A stretch of 64,000 nucleotides of DNA from Acheta domesticus (Eukaryota; Arthropoda; Insecta; Orthoptera; Gryllidae). The number at the start of each line of letters is the position of its first letter. The stretch's first letter is position 1. Of the stretch, positions 34,471-45,320 are shown one piece after another. The notes under the pieces are model-generated. The model worked only from the letters and a program-made list of their open reading frames with translations. It made no database searches and was not told the DNA's origin. The translations under genes were made by a program, and so were the position numbers. The stretch is from assembly GCA_031308135.1 (NCBI GenBank), contig JAHLJT010008756.1, positions 136,263,775-136,327,774 on the forward strand. Direction: 5' to 3'.

Positions 34471-35670
34471 CCAGGGCTGTCCAACTGACGGCCCGCGGGC
34501 CGCATGCAGCCCGCCGGATCTTTTTGTGCATCCGAGACTGCTTTGAAAAATTTTATTATACCAACTAAATACAATAGAATTGCACAATTCATCTTATTTT
34601 TATTTAATGGTCTATTAATTTTCTCATTGTATGCGCATTAATCGTTAAGTATGTTGAATAAAATTTGAATCTAATACACATAATAGTACATTATGAAACG
34701 ATTATGTAATCATGGTGTAATGATGTAATGATTACACCATTAATGATGTTAATGATGATGTAATGATGTAATGATTACATGAGTGTGAAATTACGATACG
34801 AGCGAGGAACGAGCGAGTATCGTAAACTTCACACGAGTGTATTAATACCCATTACATCGAGTTTCATACGGTATTTTTCTACGACTTATGGTAACTTTTA
34901 TAAGTTAAACGTCTCCACTGAATCGTTTCCTGGCAGTCGACACTCAAGATTCGACCAAGGCCACCAAGCGGGCACCTCTCTACCCTACACGCACTGATGG
35001 CTTTGTTTTACCAGAGCGCTTGCGAGGGACTACAAAAGTTCCGGAATTAATATTCCGACGTCACCATTTTCTTTTCTTTTTTTCTTGAAATGTCAACGCC
35101 ACCAGAAAGAACCACCATTCACTAAATATTTTAAACTAAATAATTGGCCGGTTTTTAAGGACAACCACACGGCAGCAGCAAATATCACAAAATGACTCGC
35201 GTGATCTCGCGTGGAGATCTTAACGTCACTCAAATGTTCTCTGCAATAACTACCACTGCGCTAGTCAAATACGATCAAAGTGAAATTACAATCCAATTTA
35301 TTTTGACTAATATTTCATGTAAAAATCACTACTAATAAAGAAATTAGGAATGAGAAGCATAAAATAATATTAAATGCAATTTTATACACACTCGAACGAA
35401 ACATTTACTGCAAAGATTCTCAATGTTTAATGAAGTGACAATATTGGTTTGTAAGCGACTCTGTGATTGCTCAAGAACCTGTGTAATAATGAAAACTGTA
35501 TCGAAATGACCATCATTATGCAACTGGTTGCAGTCATCCAATGACAGCATTATACAATGGGAGTAGAAAAATATATATTTGTTTCAGTATAATCTAGGTA
35601 GTTAGCGTAAAAACCAATGACGGTGCGGCCCGCGGCTAAACTAGAATTTGAAATGTGGCCCGTAAGCCTT
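34471..35670. mobile_element. Probable hAT-type non-autonomous insertion
   Basis: The insertion is bounded by the 10-base direct repeat 'ttgacataaa' (34461-34470 and 35669-35678), of which 8 bases would be the hAT target duplication. The left end is 'ccagggctgtccaac' plus 'gcccgcgggcc'; the right side carries 'gcggcccgcggc' and 'gtggcccgtaag'. A CAGGG start and GGCCCG subterminal words are typical of hAT elements. No transposase was seen inside. Confidence 0.65.
34783..34834. other. Hairpin inside the hAT-like insertion
   Basis: 'gtgtgaaattacgatac' is mirrored by 'gtatcgtaaacttcacac' around 'gagcgaggaacgagcga', one mismatch or bulge. Preceding DNA has repeated 'tgtaatgatg' and 'atgattaca' words. 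Confidence 0.7.
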
Positions 35671-36499
35671 GACATAAATCCTCAATATCAACACTATGTC
35701 ATATCACAGTTGTAGATTCATAACAGATTGCCCTGCAAGACATTTTGAGTATCAGTTTCAGACAGAAACGATAACGAGTACGCAATAAAATTACAATTTT
35801 GACACCTCCTCTGATACATTTCTAGGGTTAACACAATTACATATTTGCAACTTAAAAGAACGTGCAATGTTCTTAATTATTCATCGAGCTGCTAGTTCAA
35901 TGCGCCAACCAGTAAGAAAGCTGGCTTTATTTAATCTGAATTATGCCACGCTATTTCATTTCAAGCTATTCTGTTCCTTATTTTTGTTATTTCGGTATGT
36001 TCATTTCCTCCAGTTCTATTCCGGCTGAACTTGGAGAACTGAGACTCCAAACAGTCTCATCGCGGCGTTTAGGTTGAAAAATATTGTTATGTAACAACTA
36101 TTACAAAAACAAATCTTGAAGTGACGAATTGTGACAGTCCGTTCCCAGCATTTTATTGTTCCTTAACACGTTCGTCTTCATAATCCTTCACCAAAAAAGA
36201 CACATCAACTCCTTTACTCAATTAGAACAATTTATCATTGAACAACAAATGAAACTAAACTCTCACGATACTTATTCAATTTAAACTGTTCAAAATAGAA
36301 TCTTCTACATCCTTCTCTGCGAAATTCAATGATTATCCTACATTTCGACCTTGTAGATGGTGTAAAATAAATCAGTGTACGTGAAGTACTTCTTGAATCG
36401 ATCTCCGCGTAATATAAGTAAATTGTAGTAGCACATAATAAACGTCCCTAATAGAATTTTGGTTCTATTAAAATCCCTAGTTTGAAGTCAGGGACTAAT

Positions 36500-36722
36500 A
36501 ACCTCAAGTGATTACGCGCTCGGAATTACAATCAATGAATCGATCTGATGGGAGATAGCTGATTAGGGAAAACCCTCGCTAGTCGACGGTAGGTCGGCGC
36601 CGGATCTCGCCATCCAGTGGGAGAAGATCACCGCACCTCCCGCAAAAAATACGTGCATTACACTTACGTGAATAATGACGTCACGTTATGACGCGCCCAG
36701 AATTACAAACAATCAATCGGCT
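36500..36722 (+). mobile_element. SINE-A tail fragment
   Basis: 'ctagtcgacggtaggtcggc', 'ggatctcgccatccag', 'gcgcccagaattacaaac' and a 'caatcaatcgg' end give the 3' third of the family. A second remnant of the tail precedes it at 36519-36542. Confidence 0.78.
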
Positions 36723-37667
36723 GTCGCCTCAGTTTCCAAACATCAAGCGATCACCCGTTTTGCTCCGAACAGCGCGTCTGAAGAAGCATTGTTGGCGTTC
36801 CAGGAAGGACAAGCTGGAGCGCGAAGAGCTAGTGCTCATTTCGCTCTGAACAGCACGTGTGCAGAACCGTTGTTGTTGGCAAGTGGCGTCAGGGGACGCT
36901 GAGATGCTGAGCATCCCCATATATAATATTAATAAAGAACCCTAAATACTGTATTGATAATCTGACAAGTGGTCCGTTGAGCCGAAACACGTTTTGTATT
37001 AATTTTAAATTGATTTCCTATGATTAAATTCGGCGGGTTGTTCAAGCTGGCCTGTGATTGCTTGGAAGCTAAAATGCTTCTAGCTTCTGCCGCGAAATTG
37101 CGACGAGCAATGACGCATGCGCAGATGACGAAGTTCCCCTCTCCACTCTTCACCCCTGGCCGAAAGAAAATCGATTGCTTTACGCTAGCATCCACAGCGG
37201 AAAGCAGCGACTATAGAGGAAAGAGTCTAATGAGCAAGTGGCTCGTTTGTGCACGAGAGAGCAGCACACTTCAGGCGGTCAGTAAATTATCTCTTTCTCA
37301 GTCGGGAGTTCCCGCTTGGTCATGGACACAAACTGTAGAAATAGTGCCTGTCTACTATTTCTTAATTAATATCCAAGTAATTGAATTATTCCTTAAATAG
37401 ATTACATATTATTTTAGTCTGCAATGCATAAATTAAGTAGTGGTCCCATTGCTATTGGCGTATAAGAATCAAAGCTAAGCCATTGTATAATTAGCTTTGA
37501 AGACATCGGCAGTCCTGACAGCTGTGAGGATTTTGTGAGAAGCGCCTACACCGTCGTAAGCAATCGAGATCGTGGAAGTAGTTCCAGCAGAGTTCTAGTG
37601 GTATCTGCTTTGGGTTGCGTTCGCCTTTTAGATGAAGTAGTTGATAGTGACATTTTGTGTGTTATTG

Positions 37668-38078
37668 TCACGGTGTAAGATAGATGTGTTCACTACCAGT
37701 CTAAAACTGAAGCTTATGTGAGTCTGGTTCTCACAGTTCTCGCAAATAAGCGCTGCGATCTTTGGGTCTCATTTGACAAGGTCGTGATTGGTCGTGATCT
37801 ATTCGACAGCTCTGTGGCCAGCTGATTTCTTATTTCAAGTCAGTGATTTGTCGCTTCATGGTAGAATTCATAAAGTCTAAAGCGAACAGTTATGAAAATG
37901 GTTAGGAAATGTTTTGTAAAGCTGTCACAGCCACAGTTTAAGATGTCATCTTAGGATGTATATTTTACACCGTGACCCAAACCGATCGTGCGCACAAGCG
38001 AGGAACTAGCCTCAAACTGGCTTCAGAAAATTTGCCCCAAAGGCGGCTAGTTGACACGGGTATATATCTTCCACCGTG
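37668..38078. mobile_element. Complete MITE-T with 8-bp target duplication, copy 1
   Basis: The ends are CACGGTGTAAGAT... and its mirrored ...CACCGTG. It is flanked by perfect direct repeats 'gttattgt' (37660-37667 and 38079-38086). It has the same ends and subterminal words ('ctagcctcaaactggcttc') as 44443-44744. An 8-bp duplication points to hAT or P superfamily transposition. It ends 66 bases before CFAP91 exon E. Confidence 0.9.
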
Positions 38079-38144
38079 GTTATTGTTGAGCATCCCCAAA
38101 CGTGCGAGTCGCGCTACGCCACTGGTTGTCGTCGTCGTTTGCAG

Positions 38145-38365
38145 CAAGGACACGCTGGAGCGCGAGGAGCTGGTGGCGGACCTGCTGCACAGCTTCCTGC
38201 TGCCCGAGGTGGAGAAGCGGCGGCTGCGCGAGCGCCACCTGGCCAAGCAGCGCGGGCTGCTGCGCGCCGCGCACGACGAGGTGTTCGGGCGCCTGCTGCG
38301 CCCGCGCCGCAGCCCCGCGGAGCCCCCGCCGCTGCCCGCGCCGCCCCCGCTCGACTTCTTCCCAG
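38145..38365 (+). CDS. CFAP91: CFAP91 exon E
   Basis: 221 bases, completing the phase-2 codon from exon D (AG|C, Ser) and leaving phase 1. Acceptor 'gtcgtcgtcgtttgcag' ends 38144; donor CCAG|gtaggc is at 38365/38366. It encodes SKDTLEREELVADLLHSFLL, then PEVEKRRLRERHLAKQRGLL and RAAHDEVFGRLLR, followed by a Pro-rich tail ending PPPLDFFP. The 'LV..L..SFLLPEV.KR..RE' pattern is a conserved C-terminal CFAP91 block. Confidence 0.92.
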
Positions 38366-38379
38366 GTAGGCAAGCCAAA

Positions 38380-39115
38380 TCAGTCAGTCCAAATGGGAGA
38401 TTTTCCAGACACAAAGCATCGGTTCAAATGGGAAATTCTCTAGAGACAACGCAACGGTTCAAATGGGTGCTTCGGTAGGAACAACGCATCAGTTCAATGG
38501 GAGATTCGCTAGAGGTAAAGGAACGGTTCAAATGAGAGATTAGCTAGAGACAACGCATCAGTTCAAATGAGAGATTAGCTAGAGACAACGCATCGGTTCA
38601 AATGGCAGATTCGCTAGAGACAACGCATCGGTTCAAATGGGTGCTTCGGTAGGGACAACGCATCGGTTCAAATGGGTGATTCGCTAGAGACAACGCATCG
38701 GTTCAAATTGGAGATTCGCTAGAGACAACGCATCGGTTCAAATTGGAGATTCGCTAGAGACAACGAATCGGTTCAAATGGATGATTCGGTAGAGATAATT
38801 AATCTGTTCAAATAAGAGATTTGCTACAGACAACGCATCGGTTCAAACGAGACATTCGCTACAGACAACGCATCGGTTCATATGGTAGATTCGCTAGGGA
38901 CAACGCATCGGTTCAAATGTGAGATTCGAAAAGTATCGGTTCAAATTGGAGATTCGCGAAAGTCAACTCATCGGTTCAAATGGCTGGCTCAGAAAACTTC
39001 GGTTGATATTGGAAATTCGCTATTTACAACGCATCTGTCTAAACGGGATATTTGCGGGAGATGCTTCGGTTCAAATTGGGGTTTTGCAAAGAATCAGTTC
39101 AAATGGAAAATTCAC
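38380..39115. repeat. 35-bp tandem array next to CFAP91 exon E
   Basis: About 20 copies of 'gattcgctagagacaacgca' plus 'tcggttcaaatggga', starting about 15 bases after the exon E donor and increasingly degenerate toward 39100. The unit is 35 bases, so frames do not stay open for long. Confidence 0.93.
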
Positions 39116-39379
39116 TAGAGCCACTCAGCAGCGCCACTCAGCAGTGACTGCTAGCAAAGTTTTGGTTTAAATGGAGTCCCGCTTCGAATGCACAAGCGCG
39201 TTCTTGCCTCCGCGAGCAGAACCCGGATATAAAAGAAGCGTTCACACTGCTGCTAGCCTTTGTCCGCCGCCACCGATCTTTGTCGGGTGCCTGAGCCCAC
39301 TGAGGTGTCACTCACGAAATCTTCCCCTCTCGCGATCGGCGGCTCCTTGTGACGGTCTGTGGCGCCTTACGGTTGCGCC

Positions 39380-40430
39380 ACCGAGTGGCTCCGTGTGAAG
39401 GTTTCTTGGTGATGCCACCGAGTGGCTCCATGTGAAGGGCTCAGGCTCTTCTCGGTAACGCTATGGAGTGTGAGGGGCTCTGGCGCTTCTCGGTGGCGCT
39501 ACCGAGTTGCTCCGTGTGAAGGGCTCTGGCTCTTCTCGGTGGCGCTTCTCAGTGGCGCTATCGAGTGTCTGCGTGTGAAGGGCTCTGGCGCCTCTCGGTG
39601 GCGCTACCGAGTTGCTCCGTGTGAAGGGCTCTGGCTCTTCTCGATGGCGCTTCTCAGTGGCGCTATCGAGTGTCTGCGTGTGAAGGGCTCTGGCGCTTCT
39701 CGGTGGCGCTACCGAGTTGCTCCGTGTGAAGGGCTCTGGCTCTTCTCGGTGGCGCTTCTCAGTGGCGCTATCGAGTGTCTGCGTGTGAAGGGCTCTGGCG
39801 CTTCTCGGTGGCGCCTCCGAGTGGCTCTGTGTGAAGGTCTCTGTCGCTTCTCGGTGGCGCCTCGGAGTGGCTCCATGTGAAGGGCTGTCGCTTCTCGGTG
39901 GCGCCACCGAGTTGCTCCGTGTGAAGGTCTCTGTCGCTTCTCGGTGGCGCTTCTCAGTGGCGCTATCGAGTGTCTGCGTGTGAAGGGCTCTGGCGCTTCT
40001 CGGTGGCGCTACCGAGTTGCTCCGTGTGAAGGGCTCTAGCTCTTCTCGGTGGCGCTTCTCAGTGGCGCTATCGAGTGTCTGCGTGTGAAGGGCTCTGGCG
40101 CTTCTCGGTGGCGCTACCGAGTTGCTCCGTGTGAAGGGCTCTGGCTCTTCTCGGTGGCGCTTCTCAGTGGCGCTATCGAGTGTCTGCGTGTGAAGGGCTC
40201 TGGCGCTTCTCGGTGGCGCCTCGGAGTGGCTCCATGTGAAGGGCTGTCGCTTCTCGGTGGCGCCACCGAGTTGCTCCGTGTCAAGGTCTCTGTCGCTTCT
40301 CGGTGGCGCCACCGATTGGCACCGTGTGAAGGACTCTGACGCTTCTTGGTGGCGCTATCGAGTGTCTGCGTGTGAAGGGCTCTGGCTCGTCTCGGTGGCG
40401 CCCCCGAGTGGCTCCGTGTGAAGGCCCCCT
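39380..40430. repeat. 105-bp higher-order array before CFAP91 exon F
   Basis: A 105-base unit made of two related halves ('accgagttgctccgtgtgaa' and 'atcgagtgtctgcgtgtgaa', joined by 'ggctctggc.cttctcggtg') is repeated about ten times. 105 is divisible by three, so both strands stay open for up to about 280 codons. The sequence 'gctccgtgtgaaggccccct' also occurs near 17590-17650 as a single unit, a possible progenitor. The array ends about 40 bases before exon F. Confidence 0.93.
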
Positions 40431-40467
40431 GAGCGCATGCGCTGCAGCGAGCGACTGGCGTGCGCAG

Positions 40468-40974
40468 AGGCGGCGGCGCAGGTGCGGGAGCCGCTGACGG
40501 AGCAGCTGTCGGTGGTGGAGCGCGAGTCGCAGCGGCCGCCGGACGTCGCGTGCTGGCAGGAGCCCTACGACGACGCCGGCGACGCCGCGTGGCGCGCCGC
40601 CCAGCGCAAGCACCCGCCCTCCGTCGCCGACGAGGCCGGCGGGGAGGAGGAGTGGGGGGAGCAGGAGGAGGGGGGAGGGCGAGGAGGAGGAGGAGCGCGC
40701 GCAGAGCCCCGTCGAGGAGATCCTGCGCCAGATCCTGGACGACGCCACGGAGGGCTCGGAGGCCGCGGAGGCGCCCCGCCGCTCCACCAAGAAGAGGGTC
40801 ACCATCAGCGCCATCTTCGCCGGACAGGAGGGCGAGGGCGTGGGCGAGGGCGAAGGGGAGCACGGCGAGCACGGGGAGGAGGAAGAGTCGGGCGGGGCGC
40901 TGGAGGGGGAGGAGGGGGAGGAGCTGGAGGAGGAGGAGGGGGAGGAAGAGGAGGTGGAGGAAGAGGAGCAGTGA
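40468..40974 (+). CDS. CFAP91: CFAP91 exon F, terminal (with apparent +1 frameshift)
   Basis: The acceptor 'ctggcgtgcgcag' ending 40467 gives the phase needed after exon E (G|AG, Glu). The frame reads EAAAQVREPLTEQLSVVERE, then ...EPYDDAGDAAWRAAQRKHP and an acidic run. In the G run at 40671-40676 one extra G shifts the frame. Downstream, in the +1 frame, EERAQSPVEEILRQILDDAT, RRSTKKRVTISAIFAGQE and a long Glu/Gly tail end at TGA 40972-40974. With one base removed the exon is exactly 169 codons including the stop. The acceptor has a weak pyrimidine tract, so the start is less certain than the end. Confidence 0.75.
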
Positions 40975-41445
40975 GAGGAGGAGGGGGAGGAGCTGGAGGA
41001 AGAGGAGGGGGAGGAAGAGGAGGTAGAGGAAGAGGAGCAGTGAGAGGAGGAGGGGGAGGAGCTGGAGGAAGAGGAGAGGGAAGAAGAGGTGCAGTGAGAC
41101 GGGGAGGGGGAGGTGCTGGAGGAGGAGTTGGTGCTGGAGGAAGAGGAGGAGGAGGATGGGGATCAGTGAGAGAAAGAGGTGCTGGAGGAGGAGATGGTGT
41201 TGGAGGAGTAGGAAGGGAAGGAAGAGGTGCAGTGAGAGGAGAAGGTTCTGGAGGAGGAGATGGAGGTGCTGGAGGAGGAGGGGGAGGAAGAGGAGTAGTG
41301 AGAGGAGGAATGGAAGCTGCTGGAGGAGGAAGAGGAGCAGTAAGAGGTGCAGTGAGAGGGGAAGGTGCTGGAGGAGGAGATGGAGGTGCTGGAGGAGAAG
41401 GGGTAGGTGATGGAGGAAGAGCAAAGGGAGGAGTAGGTGCCGTGA
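40975..41445 (+). repeat. GAG-rich tandem DNA continuing past the CFAP91 stop
   Basis: Units like 'gaggagggggaggagctgga' and 'gaggaagaggagcagtgaga' repeat in the 3' UTR. They copy the last coding bases, including the 'gagcagtga' stop context at 41033-41041. The acidic C-terminal tail thus looks like the first unit of an expanding array. Open frames on both strands here are artefacts. Confidence 0.85.
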
Positions 41446-41707
41446 GGCCTCTCATTCGCCTTTGCATCTTACCTGGTACTGTTGTTTCATTATTTCATTA
41501 TGTTTATTTAACAGGAACACATTTGTTGATATTTACTAGCTGTACTCCAAGGTATTTCAATTTGAAAGTCGTTAATTATGTCACGTCATCCACAATTTTC
41601 TCAAGTAATCGTGTTTTAGAGAAGAGCATTTTGAAATGCTGTTCAGTGCAATATTTATTACAGAGTTTCAAACACTCAAATATGTATTGTAGTTCAAAAA
41701 ACAAACA

Positions 41708-41713
41708 AATAAA
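41708..41713 (+). terminator. Polyadenylation signal AATAAA for CFAP91
   Basis: AATAAA lies about 735 bases after the CFAP91 stop, in AT-rich DNA just beyond the GC-rich array. It is the first clear hexamer downstream. Cleavage would fall near 41725-41740. Confidence 0.6.
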
Positions 41714-41739
41714 GCTGGAATACAGCAGAAACACTTTTA

Positions 41740-44440
41740 ATTAATATGTTCCTCACTACACACAATGTTTCAACCCTTCAGCCTTGGAACACCTCTTGTT
41801 CACTTTCATTTCAGAGTTTTTTAACGTAATCTAGTAAAATTATGTTTATTGAACTTTCACTCACATAAAAATTAATATATACATTTTGTTAGTCATGAGC
41901 ACTAAATACTCTCACGACAAGACAATTAAGTGCACTCTAGAAAAAAGATATGTAGGTTAAATTATAAATTTTCTCAATTCGCTTCAATCATTCACACGTG
42001 ATATTAGTGACGATAATAAAGGATTCTTCAAAGTGAAAAAGAAAATGAAAAAAAATAATAGTAAAACGACTTCATTAAGCGTCAGTGATGAGTTTAAATG
42101 TTTCCTTAATAGCAATCAACAAAACTCTCAGTGTAATGAAACCTGTTAAAATGCTTCTCTCGCTAGCAAAAAGTCTCAGCTTAACGATGAAGAATGGAGA
42201 ATCATTCAAAGCCCTTAATTCGTTAAACAACTGAGGAAATATATCTTGTTTCAGTTTTCCAACAAATGTTTGTATTAAATCTCTATAGAACTTTCAAACT
42301 TTGTATTTATATCTTTCTTGGCAAGCTCACTTTAAAAATGCATACTTTTTCAGTGCCATGTTTGAGTATTTTGGTAGTTTTCTGAGAAATTCATGCATAA
42401 TGCATAATTGGACTTTTTTCAAGTACTGTGTGTGAATTTTTTTCAAGTCAAACTGTGTGTGACGTACTATGAGAAATGTATTCTGTGCACGTTTTCTTAA
42501 ATTCTAGGATTGCTACCGTAAACAAGTTGAATTCTGGAAATGAGCATTTTTGGCAAGAATTCGTAAGAAAATATTCGCCAAAACATACATGCCAAACGAA
42601 TCGCCCGTTGTAGTTTTAACAACGCCGTGCTGCCTGAGCTGTAGTACTGATAGTTGCCACTGCCACTGTCGCTGGGTCGGTTTATTTTTTATTTTTTATT
42701 TACGTCAAAAACAGTTAAAAACTGTGTGTGACGAGCTATGAGGAGAAGTGAATTTTGTGCACGTTTTCATAATTGTCTGATCTCTATCCTAAACCATATT
42801 CTAGTCGAATTTTGAATACAGAAAAGAGCGTTTTTTTTCAAGTTTTGTTGACAAAATATTCGCTCCTATATAATAAAATATATTTTCAAAGGTAAATTAG
42901 CTATAAATTCCTGCCCTGAACCTTCATGTTCTTCATGAAAGAATAATACTTTTTGCCGCGATAATATGGAAAACGATAATTTGAATAACTATATTTCTCA
43001 CTGAAATTCAGAAGATGTGAACAAATAATGAAGTTACATTTATGTCCAGAAGCAAAACAAGGGACCATCTCAGCATTTGCTCAAGGATCAGGGAAACTGG
43101 ACGAAAAACTTGATCGAGATCGAGATTAAATTCTATTTTTTAAGGCTGATATAAGCATTCAGTTGTGGAATCTGTGTTGATATAAATCACAATGATATAA
43201 TAATGTTTTACAGTCATTTCTGTATTAGAGGCCTACGAGTTGGGTACAAATCTGATTTTCATTAACCCCTCAAAAATCAAAAATTGCAAATTCAAATCTA
43301 ACATTAATTTTGCTGAAGGAAGTTTTTCTAGAAAAATCTAAAATATTAAGTTGCAATATAAGTACATATTACGTAAGAGTTACAGATTTTGCCAGAAAGT
43401 ACTTGCTGCTGTAGCACCATTAGTTTCAAGGGTTATTTGATGAATCTCAGATTTGCAGAGTACATTTGACCTAGGGGGAAAAAAGAAAGAAAGCTATAAT
43501 GTTCAGGAGATATGTTGTTACTTCAATGGGATGCAGGAACATTCAAAGCTCAGAAAATCCCCTTTCGAGTTTTGATTTTCAGCTGCTGACAGCTCAGACG
43601 GAACTTACGGAGTAGAACAGAAAATACCAAATACCACAAAAACGAAAGAGTGCGAGATAAAAATAGTTCAAATGCCAAATCTTAAAAAAATTCAAAATAA
43701 CAAAACATGCTCTTTTTTCAATTTCATTGAGTTTAGAATATTGTTTTGAGTAAAAGACCGTAATTTTTAAAGTGCAAAAAATCCCTGGGAAAATTTCCTC
43801 GGTTGACACGGTTTAAATATCTTTTTCAATTCACTACCACTTACCATATTTCCAATAAAAACAGTCCACATACCTTCTAATTCAACAAGATGAAGTGTAG
43901 CATTTCCATCCCTCACGTGGCCGCTTCCACGTTACACGTGCTTGGCTCACCTTAGAAGAAGGAATCACAGAAAATGGAGAGGTAGACTCGATTGCTAACC
44001 CAGCAACCTTGTTCCAACAAACCAAAAAAAGAAGCCGGTGGTCCACTAAATGACCTGAAGGAAAATCTACTATCTGGTAGAAACTTTAGAGACTTAAAAT
44101 GGAACATAGGGTTAGAAGAAATACATTGGAATATGCACTCCCAACACAAGAATAAATAGATGTTATATTAATTAATATCCATTTTGGGCAATTGAATCTT
44201 AGCCACAGTTCATGGACCAGAGTCAAATTTTCTGCCTAGATAACAAATTGTAGTTCACCAGTGGGGCTTAGGTTGCAAGGTTGCACAAGTCTCAGATAAT
44301 CGATAAAGAGCTCGTAATATCTTCCGAATATACATTTTCCTTTAAAAGACATTCAATACGCAAGATATTGCAGCAATATCGATGTATATGAAATCATTCT
44401 GAAACCAAAGAGCGTTCAACTGGCGCTCTCTCCGGTTTCT
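41740..44440. other. AT-rich intergenic DNA, no gene seen
   Basis: Only short open frames occur. A duplicated theme ('actgtgtgtgacg' with 'tgtgcacgttttc') occurs at about 42425-42500 and 42720-42770. No recognisable coding sequence. Confidence 0.5.
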
Positions 44441-44442
44441 GT

Positions 44443-44744
44443 CACGGTGTAAGATATATAGGTGTGTCAACTAGCCGCCTTTTGGACAAAATTTTTGAAG
44501 CCAGTTTGAGGCTAGTTCCTCGCTTATCCGTACGGTGCGCACGATCGAGTTGGGCATTCATAATGGCGTCTCGCGATTTAGTGGCTTCCACCAGAGGATA
44601 CAAAGCTATGAAATGAATCACCATCTTGTCCCAAAAATGCCCAAGTCGTTCGCAGCGCTCACATAGCGAGAACTGTGAGAACTAGCCTCACATTAGCTTC
44701 AGTTTTAGACCGGGAGTGAACCCACCTATATCTCTTACACCGTG
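44443..44744. mobile_element. Complete MITE-T with 8-bp target duplication, copy 2
   Basis: 302 bases with terminal inverted repeats CACGGTGTAAGATATATAGG and the complement of CACCTATATCTCTTACACCG. Perfect flanking duplications 'gtttctgt' lie at 44435-44442 and 44745-44752. It is the same family as 37668-38078 and non-coding. Confidence 0.92.
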
Positions 44745-45320
44745 GTTTCTGTTGCCTTGCCGCGAATTGCACCACGCTCTTGGCTGTATTACTGGGTTTA
44801 CTTCATTTACTCTTTGGCCCTTCGATTTACACGGGAAACATGCGGCCTTTTGGTGGTGCAACCTGATGGTTACGCTGTGCGGTGACCGAGGGAGTCTCAG
44901 TGGAATACCAATATTGTATTTCGTCTGACTAGCTGCAACGTAATTTTATGAATTTCATTTATTATTGAGCAACAGTTCAGTCAATTATTGACCGCATTTA
45001 ATGCATTATTTATGAAGTTTAGAGAATTTGTTTTCATTTGATATTAGATTTATTGATTCAAAAATGTACACCTGATGAAGTCTTTGTGTAAAGTTGACCG
45101 TACTGGAAGGAAGTCCCTTACTGTCTCACGTTGGATGCACGTTTCTACCTCAGTTACAGTCAGAGACGAGGAGCGCTACTGGGATTACAAGCGTGTGTGA
45201 GGAAGGATCTTTATTACAGAATACACCACGGTAGAGAAATTTTCGAAATAAAATAATTTTATTCGCGTGAAACGTTTCGAAGCAATAGTACTTGTTGCAA
45301 TGAGCTGGAGTCGAACTTAA

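Larger units (their letters stand above)
31391..38144 (+). other. CFAP91 intron D-E (about 6.8 kb)
   Basis: It contains a 24-bp array, a SINE-A copy, a GT microsatellite, a Penelope-like fragment, an hAT-like insertion, a SINE-A tail and a complete MITE. The remaining AT-rich parts (for example 33250-33760, 35680-36500, 36730-37660) show no gene I can support. Confidence 0.6.

Noticed and set aside
36675..37400. Two + frames of 75 and 126 codons near the SINE-A tail
   Set aside because: Inside the CFAP91 intron, no recognised motif, no fitting splice sites.
39461..40312. 283-codon minus frame (TQTLDSATEKRHREE repeats)
   Set aside because: A 105-bp array read on the reverse strand; open by periodicity, as is the + strand.
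40114..41467. Leu-rich and Pro-rich minus frames of 220-436 codons
   Set aside because: Antisense of CFAP91 exon F and its GAG-rich repeat; composition artefacts.
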